Assembly: GCA_963737285.1 (NCBI GenBank)
Contig: CAVTRT010000002.1
Location: 1 to 64,000, forward strand
Length of the DNA stretch: 64,000 bases
Source of the DNA: Trebonia sp963737285
Lineage (GTDB): Bacteria > Actinomycetota > Actinomycetes > Streptosporangiales > Streptosporangiaceae
Reading direction: 5' to 3'
The position numbers were made by a program, and so were the translations under genes. The number at the start of each line of letters is the position of its first letter. Positions within the stretch are counted from its first letter, which is position 1. The notes below the pieces were generated by a model. It made no database searches. It saw nothing but the letters and a program-made list of their open reading frames with translations, and was not told the DNA's origin. Below are positions 42,734 through 51,624 of the stretch, one piece after another.

Positions 42734-44059
42734 ATGGCTTCGCCACGGCCCGATGTAGCCGACCTACTCGACGTTCCCGTCGCGTCGGGCAGCACGGTGA
42801 TCGCGATCAGCGATCTGCACCTGCCGCCCCAGCGCACCGCCGTGTCCGGCCGCTGTGCCGATATGCTGTCCCGTCGGCTAGCCGGGCATGCCAGAAGCGA
42901 CCTCACGGTGGTGCTCGCTGGTGACGTCGTGGAGATGCTCGCCAACCCGGGCACGAACGCCAACACCATCCTTGAGGCGCACGCCGACCTGTGCCAGGCT
43001 CTCGCCGAGGTCACCGTGGGTGGCGGCCAGGTCATCTACATCGTCGGTAACCACGACGGCGACCTGGCGTGGGACCTGAAGGCGGCTACCGCCGTGCGGG
43101 ACATGACTGGGGCCAGACTGTGCCTGGCGGCCGATCTGGTCATGCCGGACGGCCGCAGGGTCCGGGTGGAGCACGGCCACCAGATCGACCCGTACAACTG
43201 CTTCCACGATGCGCGCAATCCGCTCGACACGCCTCTGGGCCACCACATCGTCCGTGAGGTCATGCCGAAGGTCGAATGGCTCGGCCGGGACTGGCTCAAC
43301 GGCGCCCATGAGATGGCCGACCCCGCGGACTTCCCGTCGTTCCTCGCCTCCCGCCTCGTCTACCGCAAGCTGACCCGGCATCTGTGGTGGCTCGTCCTGC
43401 TCCCAGTGATGCTGTTCGTGGTCCTGCGGATCACCCAGGCCGTGAACCTCCGCAAGAACTACCCGCTCGGCGCCCGGTGGCTGCATGACGGCGAGATCCT
43501 CGGCTACGGCGCCGCCCTGGACCTGGCGGTCATCGCCCTCATCATCGCGATCGTGTCCCGCCGCGCCTGGACGTCACTGAGCGCGCTGGCACTGGCCGAG
43601 CGCGGCTACGGGCAGAACAGGGCCGCCCGGGGACGGGCCGATGAGCTGATTGCCGATGGCTACGCGGGCTTCCTGTCCGGGCACACTCACCATCCGGAGC
43701 TGCACGCGCACGGCGCCGGCTTCTATGCCAACGCCGGATCCTGCACGTCCGTGGTGGAGGCGATCGACACGGCTCGCGGGATGCCACCGGTCTACCTGCG
43801 GACCCAGCAGATCTCCTGGCTTGAGCTGACCGCCTACCAGGACTGGTTCAGCGCCGTTCTCAAGTCGGCGCGGATCGAGCTGCCCGGCGCGACCAGAGTG
43901 GAGCGCTTCATGGCCTCCGCCCGCAATCCGCACGCGTCGGCCCCCTGCCAGGTCGCGTCCTGGCCTGACGGCCCCGGCTGGCCGTCTGACAGCCGTGCCG
44001 TGCGCAAGCGCAAGCGGTTGAAGGAAGCCCACCGGCAGGCGGAGAGCGACGCCGCCTAG
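42734..44059 (+). CDS. Membrane-associated metallophosphoesterase
   Basis: 441 residues from ATG 42734. The calcineurin-like metal motifs appear in order: ISDLHL (~25-30), LAGDVVEML (~62), IVGNHDGDLAW (~105) and, after an insertion, SGHTHHPELH (~310). Two hydrophobic stretches (HLWWLVLLPVMLFVVLRIT, AALDLAVIALIIAIVS) lie inside the catalytic domain as a hairpin, so the enzyme is probably membrane-bound and cytosol-facing. The tail is basic. Substrates of this class include UDP-2,3-diacylglucosamine analogues, nucleotides or phospholipids. None is indicated here. Confidence 0.85.
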   Translation: MASPRPDVADLLDVPVASGSTVIAISDLHLPPQRTAVSGRCADMLSRRLAGHARSDLTVVLAGDVVEMLANPGTNANTILEAHADLCQALAEVTVGGGQVIYIVGNHDGDLAWDLKAATAVRDMTGARLCLAADLVMPDGRRVRVEHGHQIDPYNCFHDARNPLDTPLGHHIVREVMPKVEWLGRDWLNGAHEMADPADFPSFLASRLVYRKLTRHLWWLVLLPVMLFVVLRITQAVNLRKNYPLGARWLHDGEILGYGAALDLAVIALIIAIVSRRAWTSLSALALAERGYGQNRAARGRADELIADGYAGFLSGHTHHPELHAHGAGFYANAGSCTSVVEAIDTARGMPPVYLRTQQISWLELTAYQDWFSAVLKSARIELPGATRVERFMASARNPHASAPCQVASWPDGPGWPSDSRAVRKRKRLKEAHRQAESDAA

Positions 44060-44100
44060 TCCCGCCTGGCTCGGACATGCATGGAGTGTAACGGGAGGCA

Positions 44101-44142
44101 ATGATCACTATGCGCTGGGCTACGTGCAGGCAGATGATCTAA
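44101..44142 (+). CDS. Possible 13-codon upstream ORF
   Basis: ATG 44101 (or 44110) reads MITMRWATCRQMI then TAA. GGGAGG lies at 44093-44098, too close for the first ATG and slightly far for the second. It could be an upstream ORF of the ABC operon. The evidence is weak. Confidence 0.2.
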   Translation: MITMRWATCRQMI

Positions 44143-44185
44143 TGCACATTGTCGGCCCGGACGGCATCGTGGTGGCACACGGCCT

Positions 44186-44191
44186 TTAGAC
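44186..44191 (+). promoter_or_regulatory. -10-like TAGACT, possible leaderless start
   Basis: TAGACT ends seven bases before GTG 44199 and no ribosome site separates them, the arrangement of leaderless actinobacterial transcripts. Confidence 0.4.
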
Positions 44192-44198
44192 TGCGTGG

Positions 44199-45125
44199 GT
44201 GAGTCATAAGCTCGCCGTTGAGGTCTCCGGCATGGTTAAGCGCTACGGCGAGCGCGTCGCCGTAGACGGGCTGACGCTGACCGCCCGCCGGGGAGAGGTG
44301 ACCGCCATCCTCGGGCCGAACGGTGCGGGCAAGACCACCACGATCGAGACGTGCGAGGGATACCGGCGGGCCGACGGCGGCACCGTCCGGGTGCTGGGCC
44401 TGGACCCTGCGACGGACGGCCAGCGGCTGCGGCCGAAGGTCGGCGTCATGCTGCAAAGCGGGGGCATCCCGCAGTCCGTCCCGGGCGGCGAGTACCTGAG
44501 CCTGCTGAGCCGGTTCCACGCGAACCCGCTCGACCCGCGCTGGCTGCTTGAGGCGGTGGGCCTGAGCGGCGTCGCGAAGACCCCCTTCAAGCGGCTGTCG
44601 GGCGGCCAGCAGCAGCGCCTGTCGCTCGCGGCGGCCATCATCGGGCGACCCGAACTGGTCTTCCTCGACGAGCCTACGGCGGGGATGGACCCGCAGGCCC
44701 GGCATGCCACCTGGGACCTGGTGTCCGCGCTACGGCGCGATGGCGTCAGCGTGATCCTCACGACGCACTTCATGGAAGAGGCAGAGCGCCTGTCCGACCA
44801 CGTGGTGATCATCGACCATGGTCAGGCCGTCGCATCCGGCACTCCCGCCGCACTAACCGGCTCGACTGGGCAGTTGCGGTTCCGCGCCCAGCCCGGCCTG
44901 GACACCGATAGCCTCGTCGCCGCCCTGCCCGCGGGCACCGCCGCCAAGGAGTCGCCGAGCGGGCACTACCTGATCGAGGTGCAGACGGCCGTGGACCCTG
45001 GCCTGCTGGCCGCCGTCACCGCCTGGTGCGCCGAGCGCGGTGTCCTGCCAAGCTCACTCAAGATCGAGTCCCGCACGCTGGAAGATGTCTTCCTGGAGCT
45101 GACCGGAAGGGAGCTGCGCTCGTGA
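44199..45125 (+). CDS. ABC-2 exporter ATPase
   Basis: 308 residues from GTG 44199. Walker A GPNGAGKTT, signature LSGGQQQRLSLAAAII, Walker B LVFLDEPTAGMDPQ, H-loop ILTTHFMEEAERL. The C-terminal domain (LRFRAQPGLDTDSLVAALPA to LEDVFLELTGRELR) is of the DrrA/NodI type. It works with the permease encoded next, overlapping by four bases (GTGA). In many actinobacteria such a pair lies between the suf genes and ctaA. Its link to either is not established. Confidence 0.9.
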   Translation: MSHKLAVEVSGMVKRYGERVAVDGLTLTARRGEVTAILGPNGAGKTTTIETCEGYRRADGGTVRVLGLDPATDGQRLRPKVGVMLQSGGIPQSVPGGEYLSLLSRFHANPLDPRWLLEAVGLSGVAKTPFKRLSGGQQQRLSLAAAIIGRPELVFLDEPTAGMDPQARHATWDLVSALRRDGVSVILTTHFMEEAERLSDHVVIIDHGQAVASGTPAALTGSTGQLRFRAQPGLDTDSLVAALPAGTAAKESPSGHYLIEVQTAVDPGLLAAVTAWCAERGVLPSSLKIESRTLEDVFLELTGRELRS

Positions 45126-45928
45126 CCGAGGGCATGCCAGCGACGGCCTTTGAGGGGGCCTCCTTCAGCCCGGCTCCCGGGGCGGCGCCGATGCGGGCGA
45201 TGATCGCCGCGCAGGCGGCGCTGGAGACCAGGACGCTGCTGCGCAACGGCGAGCAGCTCACGCTGACGCTCGCCATTCCGTTGCTGCTGCTCGCCGCGTT
45301 CAGCACGGAGAACCTTGTCAACCTCGGCGTCCCCATAAGCCGGATCGACTTCCTGACTCCTGGCGTCATCGCCCTGGCCGTGATGTCGACCGCGTTCACC
45401 AGCCAGGCGATCGCCACCGGCTTCGAGCGCCGCTACGGCGTGCTCAAGCGGCTGGGCGCGACCCCGCTGTCGCGGGCAGGCCTCATCGCGGCGAAGACCT
45501 CGACCGTCATCGTAGTGGAACTGTTGCAGGCGGTCATCATCATCGCCGTTGCCCTCGCGCTCGGCTGGACGCCGAAGGCCACCGGATGGGCCGTCCTGAC
45601 GGTGCCCCTGCTGATACTGCTGGGAACGGCGGCCTTTAGCGGCCTTGCCCTCGCGATGGCCGGGACGCTGCGGGCCGAGGCGACCCTGGCGGCCGCGAAC
45701 CTGGTCTACGTGGTGCTGCTCGGCATCGGCGGGGTGGTGTTCCCGCTCACCAAGTTCCCGGCGGGTGCCCGGCCGCTGCTTGAGCTGCTGCCGACTGGGG
45801 CACTGTCGACCGGCCTGCGCGACGCACTCGCTTACGGCACCGGGATACCCGTGCGAGACGTTGTCACGCTTGCCGTCTGGGCGGTCGTCACGATCACGCT
45901 GGCGGCGCGCTTCTTCCGGTGGGAATAG
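45122..45928 (+). CDS. ABC-2 exporter permease
   Basis: 268 residues from GTG 45122. Six hydrophobic segments, beginning LTLTLAIPLLLLAAFS and including GVIALAVMSTAFTSQAIATGFERRYGVLKRLGATPLSR, the cytoplasmic loop typical of DrrB-like permeases. Together with the ATPase it forms an exporter of drugs, lipids or heme-related compounds. The neighbouring ctaA makes a role near the respiratory chain conceivable, but only context hints at it. Confidence 0.88.
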   Translation: MTEGMPATAFEGASFSPAPGAAPMRAMIAAQAALETRTLLRNGEQLTLTLAIPLLLLAAFSTENLVNLGVPISRIDFLTPGVIALAVMSTAFTSQAIATGFERRYGVLKRLGATPLSRAGLIAAKTSTVIVVELLQAVIIIAVALALGWTPKATGWAVLTVPLLILLGTAAFSGLALAMAGTLRAEATLAAANLVYVVLLGIGGVVFPLTKFPAGARPLLELLPTGALSTGLRDALAYGTGIPVRDVVTLAVWAVVTITLAARFFRWE

Positions 45929-46039
45929 CCGCCCCCGTGCCAACCCGGTCCAGCTCACCAGCCACGCCCGCCACAGCTGCCTCGCAGCCATCCGCAGCCC
46001 CGCAGGCCCCAGCGGACCAGCAGGCTCCACCACAGCCGC

Positions 46040-46912
46040 GTGGCCGGGCGCACGGCGACCGCCGCGCTCCCCGTCATGCTCGTGCTCGCCGGGGCCGTCT
46101 CGGTTCAGTGCGGCGCCGGGATTGCCAGCCGCCTGTTCACCCAGGTACCCCCCGCCGCCGTGACGGCGCTACGGCTGTGGGCGGCGACGCTCATCCTGGT
46201 GGTGATCGCCGGGCCGGGCACCGCGCGGACCATCAGGGGCCTGGTCGCCCGCCGCGCCTGGGGCGACGCGCTGACGATGGGCGCGTTCGGTATCGGGCTC
46301 GCGCTGATGAACTTCGCGATCTACCAGGCGTTCGCGCGGATCCCGCTGGGCATCGCGGTCACCATCGAGTTCCTCGGGCCGCTGGTCGTCGCCCTGGCTG
46401 GTGCGCGGCGCGCGGCCAGCCTGGCATGGGTGGCGCTCGCGGCAGCCGGGGTACTGCTGCTCGCGCGCGGGTCGGGGGGGCACCTGAATGCCGCAGGGAT
46501 CGGCTGGGCGCTGGTCTCCGCCACCGGATGGGCCGCCTACATCGTGTTCAATAAGGCGACCGGGCAGCGGGTTGCGGGGGCCTCGGGCCTTGTCATCGCG
46601 ATGACGGTAGCCGCCGCGCTGGTCAGCGTGCCAGGCGTGCTGGCCGGGGGCCGGGCGATGTTCCGGCCGCGGTTCCTGGCAGAGGGCGCGGCGATCGGGG
46701 TGCTGTCGTCCGTCATCCCGTACTGGCTGGAACTGGAAGCGCTGCGGCGGGTGCCAGCCAGGGTGTTCGGCGTGTGGATGAGCTTGCAGCCCGCCGTGGC
46801 GGCGCTGATCGGCCTGGTCATGCTGCGGCAGCGGCTGGACCTGGCGGAGTGGGCTGGGATCTGCTGCGTGGTACTAGCGTCCGCAGGAGCGGCGCGAGGA
46901 GGATCGGCATGA
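46040..46912 (+). CDS. EamA/RhtA-type exporter
   Basis: 290 residues, ten membrane helices in two five-helix halves (each an EamA repeat). Motifs VSVQCGAGIASRLF, AVTIEFLGPLVVALAG and VFGVWMSLQPAVAALIGLVML are close to RhtA, which exports homoserine and threonine. The start at GTG 46040 follows 110 bases of Pro/Ala-rich sequence that is open in frame but not coding-like. It is probably independent of ctaA, 38 bases further. Confidence 0.85.
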   Translation: MAGRTATAALPVMLVLAGAVSVQCGAGIASRLFTQVPPAAVTALRLWAATLILVVIAGPGTARTIRGLVARRAWGDALTMGAFGIGLALMNFAIYQAFARIPLGIAVTIEFLGPLVVALAGARRAASLAWVALAAAGVLLLARGSGGHLNAAGIGWALVSATGWAAYIVFNKATGQRVAGASGLVIAMTVAAALVSVPGVLAGGRAMFRPRFLAEGAAIGVLSSVIPYWLELEALRRVPARVFGVWMSLQPAVAALIGLVMLRQRLDLAEWAGICCVVLASAGAARGGSA

Positions 46913-46949
46913 GCGACGCGTTGGCTTGTACGCGAGCGGGGAGCATGGC

Positions 46950-48680
46950 ATGAGGCTGTCGCTTGGGGCAGTGTTTTTCAAGGCGCTGGACTCGTTGTGG
47001 CGGCCCACCGCGGCGGCCGTGCGCGGCTGGGCGCTGGCCGCGGTGATATCCAACGCCGTGATCATCACGACCGGCGCCGCGGTGCGACTGTCGTCGTCCG
47101 GGCTCGGCTGCGACGACTGGCCGACATGCACGACGACGAGCCTGATCGCGGCCCACGTGTCCGGACAGAGCCTGCTCAACACGTGGATCGAGTTCGGCAA
47201 CCGGCTGCTGAACTACCCGCTGGTGGCTATCGCGGGGCTGGCGTTCATCGCCTGCTGGCGGTACCGGGTTGACGGCGCACGGCGCCGCGACCTGGTGCGG
47301 CTGTCAGCGGTGCTGCCGCTGGGCATCGTCGCGCAGGCGGTCGTCGGCGGGATCGTGGTGCTGACGAAGCTGAACCCGGCCGTGGTCGCGGTGCACTTCC
47401 TGCTGTCGTCTGGGCTGCTGGCAGTGGCTGTCGTGCTGCATGCCCGGGTTTCAGAAGGCGACGGGCCGGTTCGGGCCCTTGTTCGCGCCGACCTCCGAGT
47501 GCTGGCCTGGCTGCTGTCCGGGGTGACCGCGGCGATGCTCGTGGCGGGGACCGTGGTCACCGGGACCGGGCCGCTCGCCGGAACCGAGATCGACTCCCAC
47601 GGGCACTACACGACGGTGCCCCGTTTCCATCTGCCGCTGGTGGACGTGACGCAGTTCCATGCGGACATCGCGTGGTTCATCTCCGCGACGTCGCTGGCAC
47701 TGGCCATCGGGCTGCGGTACTCGGCCGCGCCTGCCCGGGCCAAGCGGCAGGCATGGATCGTGGTCGGCGGGGTGATCCTTCAGGCCATCATCGGGTACAC
47801 GCAGTACTTCCTGCACTTGCCAGCGGGACTGGTCTGGGTTCACGTCGCCGGCGCGGTCCTGCTGTGGATCGCCGTCCTGCGCCTCTACCTGTCTACCCGC
47901 GAGCGGGTAGCCGAACCGGCGGCCGCGGTCCCGGAAGGCCCCGCGGCCGCCGTGGCGACCCCGGCGCGCGGCTTACCGCGCCCATCGCCCGTATGGCGGG
48001 AGGGGAGCGGTGCGGGGAGTGCCGTGCGCGAAGCCAGAGCCGCCCGTCGATGCCCACGGGGCGGGCGGCGGGGCCTGCCTGCGGGACAGGAACGCCTCGC
48101 GGGCGGCATGCATGAGGGCGACCAGGTCGTGCTGGCGGTCGAGGAACTCGGTCGCGGTCACGACCCCGTGGTCCACCTTGCTGTGCAGCAGCGCCAGCTC
48201 GGTCGCCGCCAGCTGATAGTCACTCATCGCCTCGGCGGCGGGCAGCCCCGCGGCGGCCATGGCCCAGGCCCGGGCACGCCGCCTGCGGCGCAGCGAGCCG
48301 AGCATCCCGATGTCCGCAGCCGTCACCAGGCCGGTCGCCTCGTAGGGCGGCAGGTACTGCCCGATGAGCCGGACCAGTCGGCGCCGGTCCCTGACCAGCA
48401 CGACCGTCACGCCGACAGCCACGCAGAACATCACCGCGTACCCGATCGCCACCCCGCCCGGCCCCACGGCCGAAAGGCCGTTCCACAGCCCGTGCAAGAA
48501 CATGGCGGCGAGCCATCCGCCGATCACCGGCCACGGGGAGGAGGGCAGGCGGGCTGCCGCGCCGGCCACCCCCAGCCCGGTCATGGAGGTGAACAGGGGG
48601 TGCAGCATGGGACCCAGGATGCCGCGCAGGACGAACGTGAAGCCGAGCAGCTCCACGCCCCCTCGCACCGGCGTGACTAG
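46950..48680 (+). CDS. ctaA: Heme A synthase CtaA/COX15, frame running on past its normal end
   Basis: ATG 46950. Residues ~1-320 are the eight-helix heme A synthase: paired Cys in GLGCDDWPTC, the conserved Glu/Arg region WIEFGNRLLNYPLV, heme-ligand His in VVAVHFLLSS, TQFHADIAWF and VWVHVAGAVLLW. It oxidises heme O to heme A for cytochrome c oxidase. The domain ends near 47910, but no stop occurs until 48680, so the frame continues ~700 bases antisense to prsW with non-biological composition (HDPVVHLAVQQRQ). The real end is probably near 47960-48010. A lost stop or indel is likely. No ctaB (heme O synthase) gene is in the window. Confidence 0.82.
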   Translation: MRLSLGAVFFKALDSLWRPTAAAVRGWALAAVISNAVIITTGAAVRLSSSGLGCDDWPTCTTTSLIAAHVSGQSLLNTWIEFGNRLLNYPLVAIAGLAFIACWRYRVDGARRRDLVRLSAVLPLGIVAQAVVGGIVVLTKLNPAVVAVHFLLSSGLLAVAVVLHARVSEGDGPVRALVRADLRVLAWLLSGVTAAMLVAGTVVTGTGPLAGTEIDSHGHYTTVPRFHLPLVDVTQFHADIAWFISATSLALAIGLRYSAAPARAKRQAWIVVGGVILQAIIGYTQYFLHLPAGLVWVHVAGAVLLWIAVLRLYLSTRERVAEPAAAVPEGPAAAVATPARGLPRPSPVWREGSGAGSAVREARAARRCPRGGRRGLPAGQERLAGGMHEGDQVVLAVEELGRGHDPVVHLAVQQRQLGRRQLIVTHRLGGGQPRGGHGPGPGTPPAAQRAEHPDVRSRHQAGRLVGRQVLPDEPDQSAPVPDQHDRHADSHAEHHRVPDRHPARPHGRKAVPQPVQEHGGEPSADHRPRGGGQAGCRAGHPQPGHGGEQGVQHGTQDAAQDEREAEQLHAPSHRRD

Positions 48681-49241
48681 CGCGTTGACGTAATAGCCGA
48701 CGTTTTCGATCATGGCGAAGCCGAGACCCACCATGGCGGCGTAGATCACCCCGTCGGTCGGCCCGTCGAACTCCTGGCGGCGCCGCCACAGCAGGCCGAC
48801 AAGCACCGCGCCGTTGAGGGTCTCCTCGACGAACGGTGCACCGAAGGTGGCCGACACGAACTCGCCTCGGGTGGTGCCAAGCTCGGGCTGGGTGATGTAG
48901 ATGAGTCCGGCGGTGTTGATGAGCAGGGCCAGCAGCGCCGCGATGCCAGCGCCCCAGGCGAAGGCGAAGGCGAGGTTGCCACGTGGCTCTGGCTCCAGCC
49001 GGTCAACCCACAGCACGACGGCGACCAGCAGCGGGACCGGCAGCAGCGCCAGCGGCAGCGCCACGAAGAATGGGACGGCGCCGTCGCCCGCCGCGAGGGT
49101 CTGTGCCATGTCGATGCCGAGAGCGACGATGCCGCATATCGCGGTGATCGCGATGCCGATGATGAACGTCACGGGTGTGCGGCCGCCGCGACGCCCGTCA
49201 AGCACCGCGCGCGGGTCGAACACCGGGATGGGGCCGTCCAT
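47973..49241 (-). CDS. PrsW-family intramembrane metalloprotease
   Basis: 422 residues from ATG 49241. About eight helices carry the PrsW motifs: EE in APFVEETLNG, GFAMIENVGYY, LHPLFTSMTG and MFLHGLWNG, whose Glu and His residues bind zinc. In Bacillus PrsW cuts the anti-sigma factor RsiW. In actinobacteria the substrates are mostly unknown. A ~110-residue cytoplasmic tail (RRRRRARAWAMAAAG to RWAR) follows, ending in antisense overlap with the extended ctaA frame. It is divergent from tkt. Confidence 0.88.
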   Translation of the reverse strand: MDGPIPVFDPRAVLDGRRGGRTPVTFIIGIAITAICGIVALGIDMAQTLAAGDGAVPFFVALPLALLPVPLLVAVVLWVDRLEPEPRGNLAFAFAWGAGIAALLALLINTAGLIYITQPELGTTRGEFVSATFGAPFVEETLNGAVLVGLLWRRRQEFDGPTDGVIYAAMVGLGFAMIENVGYYVNALVTPVRGGVELLGFTFVLRGILGPMLHPLFTSMTGLGVAGAAARLPSSPWPVIGGWLAAMFLHGLWNGLSAVGPGGVAIGYAVMFCVAVGVTVVLVRDRRRLVRLIGQYLPPYEATGLVTAADIGMLGSLRRRRRARAWAMAAAGLPAAEAMSDYQLAATELALLHSKVDHGVVTATEFLDRQHDLVALMHAAREAFLSRRQAPPPAPWASTGGSGFAHGTPRTAPLPPYGRWAR

Positions 49242-49300
49242 GGGGGAAGCATAATGCGCGGGGCCTGGTAGGCCCTCGCACATAGTGGTCTAGACCGGTG

Positions 49301-49306
49301 GATAAT
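49301..49306 (+). promoter_or_regulatory. Possible -10 element for tkt
   Basis: GATAAT lies ~150 bases before the tkt start, next to the palindrome GGTCTAGACC (49287-49296). It is the best -10-like match in the divergent region. Confidence 0.35.
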
Positions 49307-49456
49307 GAACGTCGTGGGAACGCTCTGCCCCGCGACGGCGATGCGCCGACACGCAGGGATAGGCTCTCCTAATAGATGGCGCCGCAGCCATACGGGGGTT
49401 AACTGTGCCCGCATCCGTCGAGGCTGCTCACGCGTTCCAAGTCTGCAGAAGGGATT

Positions 49457-51535
49457 ATGGTGAGCACAAGCGCCCTTGACTGGTCCGCCGCCGACAAGCG
49501 GGCCGTCGATCTCGTTCGCGTCCTTGCGATGGACGCCGTCCAGAAGGTCGGCTCCGGGCACCCGGGGACCGCGATGAGCCTGGCGCCCGCGGCGTACCTG
49601 CTGTACCAGCGGGTTCTCCGGCACGACCCGGCGGACCCCAAATGGCCAGGCCGGGACCGGTTTGTACTGTCTTGCGGCCACTCTAGCCTCACTCAGTACA
49701 TCCAGCTGTACCTGTCGGGCTACGCCCTGACGCTAGATGACCTCAAGGCCCTGCGCACGTGGGGCAGCATCACTCCTGGCCACCCGGAGTACGGGCTGAC
49801 CCCGGGCATCGAGGTGACGACTGGCCCGCTTGGCCAGGGCGTGGGCAACGCGGTCGGCATGGCGATGGCCGCCCGCCGCGAGCGCGGCCTGTTCGACCCC
49901 GACGCCGCACCGGGCACCAGCCCGTTCGACCACTTCGTCTACGCCTTCGCCTCCGACGGTGACATCGAGGAGGGCATCACCCACGAGGCGTCGGCGATCG
50001 CCGCGGTGCAGGAGCTTGGCAACCTCATCGTCTTGTACGACGACAACCAGATCTCGATCGAGGACAGCACGGTCATCTCCAAGTCCGAGGATGTCGGACT
50101 GCGGTATGAGGCTTACGGCTGGCACGTCCAGCATGTGTCGTGGGTGACCGACAGCGGCTACGAGGAGAACGTCCAGGCGCTGCTTGAGGCCTTCGAGAAC
50201 GCGAAGGCGGTCACGGACAAGCCGTCGTTCATCGTGCTGCGCACGATCATCGGCTGGCCAGCGCCGAACAAGCAGAACACCGGTGCCGCTCACGGCGCGG
50301 CACTCGGCGATGCCGAGGTCGCCGCGACCAAGGAGATCCTGGGGTTTGACCCGGCGGTGAACTTCCCGGTGGAGGAGGACGCGCTGGGCCACGCCCGGCA
50401 GGTCGCCGAGCGCGGCAAGCAGGCGCACGCCCAGTGGGATGAGTCCTTCGCCACGTGGGCCAAGGAGAACGCGGAGCGGCACGCGCTGTTCGACCGCCTC
50501 AGCAGGCGCGACCTGCCCCAGGGCTGGGAGAAGGCGCTGCCGGCGTTCCCCGCCGACCCCAAGGGCACCGCCACCCGCCGTGCCTCCGGCAAGGTCCTCA
50601 CCGCGCTCGCCCCCGTGCTGCCGGAACTGTGGGGCGGGTCAGCCGACCTGGCGGAGTCGACCATCACCACGATGGAGGGCGAGCCGTCCTTCATCCCGGC
50701 CAGGCACCAGACGGCGATGTGGCCAGGCAACCCGTACGGCCGGACGCTGCACTTCGGCATCCGCGAGCACGGCATGGGCGCGATCCTCAACGGCATCGCG
50801 CTGCACGGCGCCACCCGCCCGTACGGCGGCACGTTCCTGCAGTTCAGCGACTACATGCGTGGTGCGGTCCGGCTGTCGGCGGTGATGGAGCAGCCGGTGA
50901 CGTTCGTCTACACGCACGACTCGATCGGCCTGGGCGAGGACGGCCCGACCCACCAGCCGATCGAGCACCTGTGGTCGCTGCGCAACATCCCCGGCCTCGA
51001 CGTCGTCCGCCCGGGCGACGCCAACGAGACGGTGATCGCGTGGAAGACGATCCTGGAGCACAAGGACCGCCCGGCGGCCCTGTGCCTGAGCCGGCAGAAC
51101 ATGCCCACCTTCGACCGCGAGGTGTTCGGCTCGGCGGAGGGCACCGCGAGGGGCGCCTACGTGCTGGCCGACGGGACCGACGTTATCCTCATCGGCACCG
51201 GCAGCGAGGTGCAGATCGCGGTTGCCGCCCGGGAGCTGCTCGCCAAGGAAGCCATCTCCGCCCGGGTTGTGTCGATGCCATCGGTGGAATGGTTTAAGCA
51301 GCAGGACGTTTCCTACCAAGAGGAAGTACTCCCCGCGGCGATGCGGGCGCGGGTGTCGGTCGAGGCAGGGATCACCGAGCCATGGAAGGCGATCATCGGG
51401 GACGCCGGGCTGAGCGTCGGGATTAACCACTACGGCGCCTCGGCAGCGGAGAAGGTCCTTTACGAGAAGTTCGGCATCACGGCGGAGGCAGTGGCGGAGG
51501 CCGCGAGGGTCGCCATCGCGGCAGCGCGGGCGTAA
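49457..51535 (+). CDS. tkt: Transketolase
   Basis: 692 residues, full length. ATG 49457 after GAAGGG. Thiamine diphosphate motif SDGDIEEG...YDDNQISIE (~residues 168-205), substrate-binding His in GSGHPG and LHFGIREHGMGAI with the catalytic Glu. It exchanges two-carbon units between xylulose-5-P and ribose-5-P or erythrose-4-P. First gene of the block tkt-tal-zwf-opcA-pgl, which is conserved across actinobacteria. A GC-rich hairpin after it may tune downstream expression. Confidence 0.96.
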   Translation: MVSTSALDWSAADKRAVDLVRVLAMDAVQKVGSGHPGTAMSLAPAAYLLYQRVLRHDPADPKWPGRDRFVLSCGHSSLTQYIQLYLSGYALTLDDLKALRTWGSITPGHPEYGLTPGIEVTTGPLGQGVGNAVGMAMAARRERGLFDPDAAPGTSPFDHFVYAFASDGDIEEGITHEASAIAAVQELGNLIVLYDDNQISIEDSTVISKSEDVGLRYEAYGWHVQHVSWVTDSGYEENVQALLEAFENAKAVTDKPSFIVLRTIIGWPAPNKQNTGAAHGAALGDAEVAATKEILGFDPAVNFPVEEDALGHARQVAERGKQAHAQWDESFATWAKENAERHALFDRLSRRDLPQGWEKALPAFPADPKGTATRRASGKVLTALAPVLPELWGGSADLAESTITTMEGEPSFIPARHQTAMWPGNPYGRTLHFGIREHGMGAILNGIALHGATRPYGGTFLQFSDYMRGAVRLSAVMEQPVTFVYTHDSIGLGEDGPTHQPIEHLWSLRNIPGLDVVRPGDANETVIAWKTILEHKDRPAALCLSRQNMPTFDREVFGSAEGTARGAYVLADGTDVILIGTGSEVQIAVAARELLAKEAISARVVSMPSVEWFKQQDVSYQEEVLPAAMRARVSVEAGITEPWKAIIGDAGLSVGINHYGASAAEKVLYEKFGITAEAVAEAARVAIAAARA

Positions 51536-51547
51536 CGGCGCGGATCG

Positions 51548-51575
51548 CGGGCCGCGGGCATCGGCCCGCGGCCCG
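51548..51575 (+). terminator. tkt-tal intergenic hairpin
   Basis: CGGGCCGCGGGC and GCCCGCGGCCCG form a perfect 12-bp stem with loop ATCG, 12 bases after tkt. No T-run follows, so it may be partial termination or 3'-end protection inside the operon. Confidence 0.6.
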
Positions 51576-51624
51576 GCGCACCACGAACCAGGCAACGACG
51601 ACGATAAGAGGAAAAGCGGTAAAC

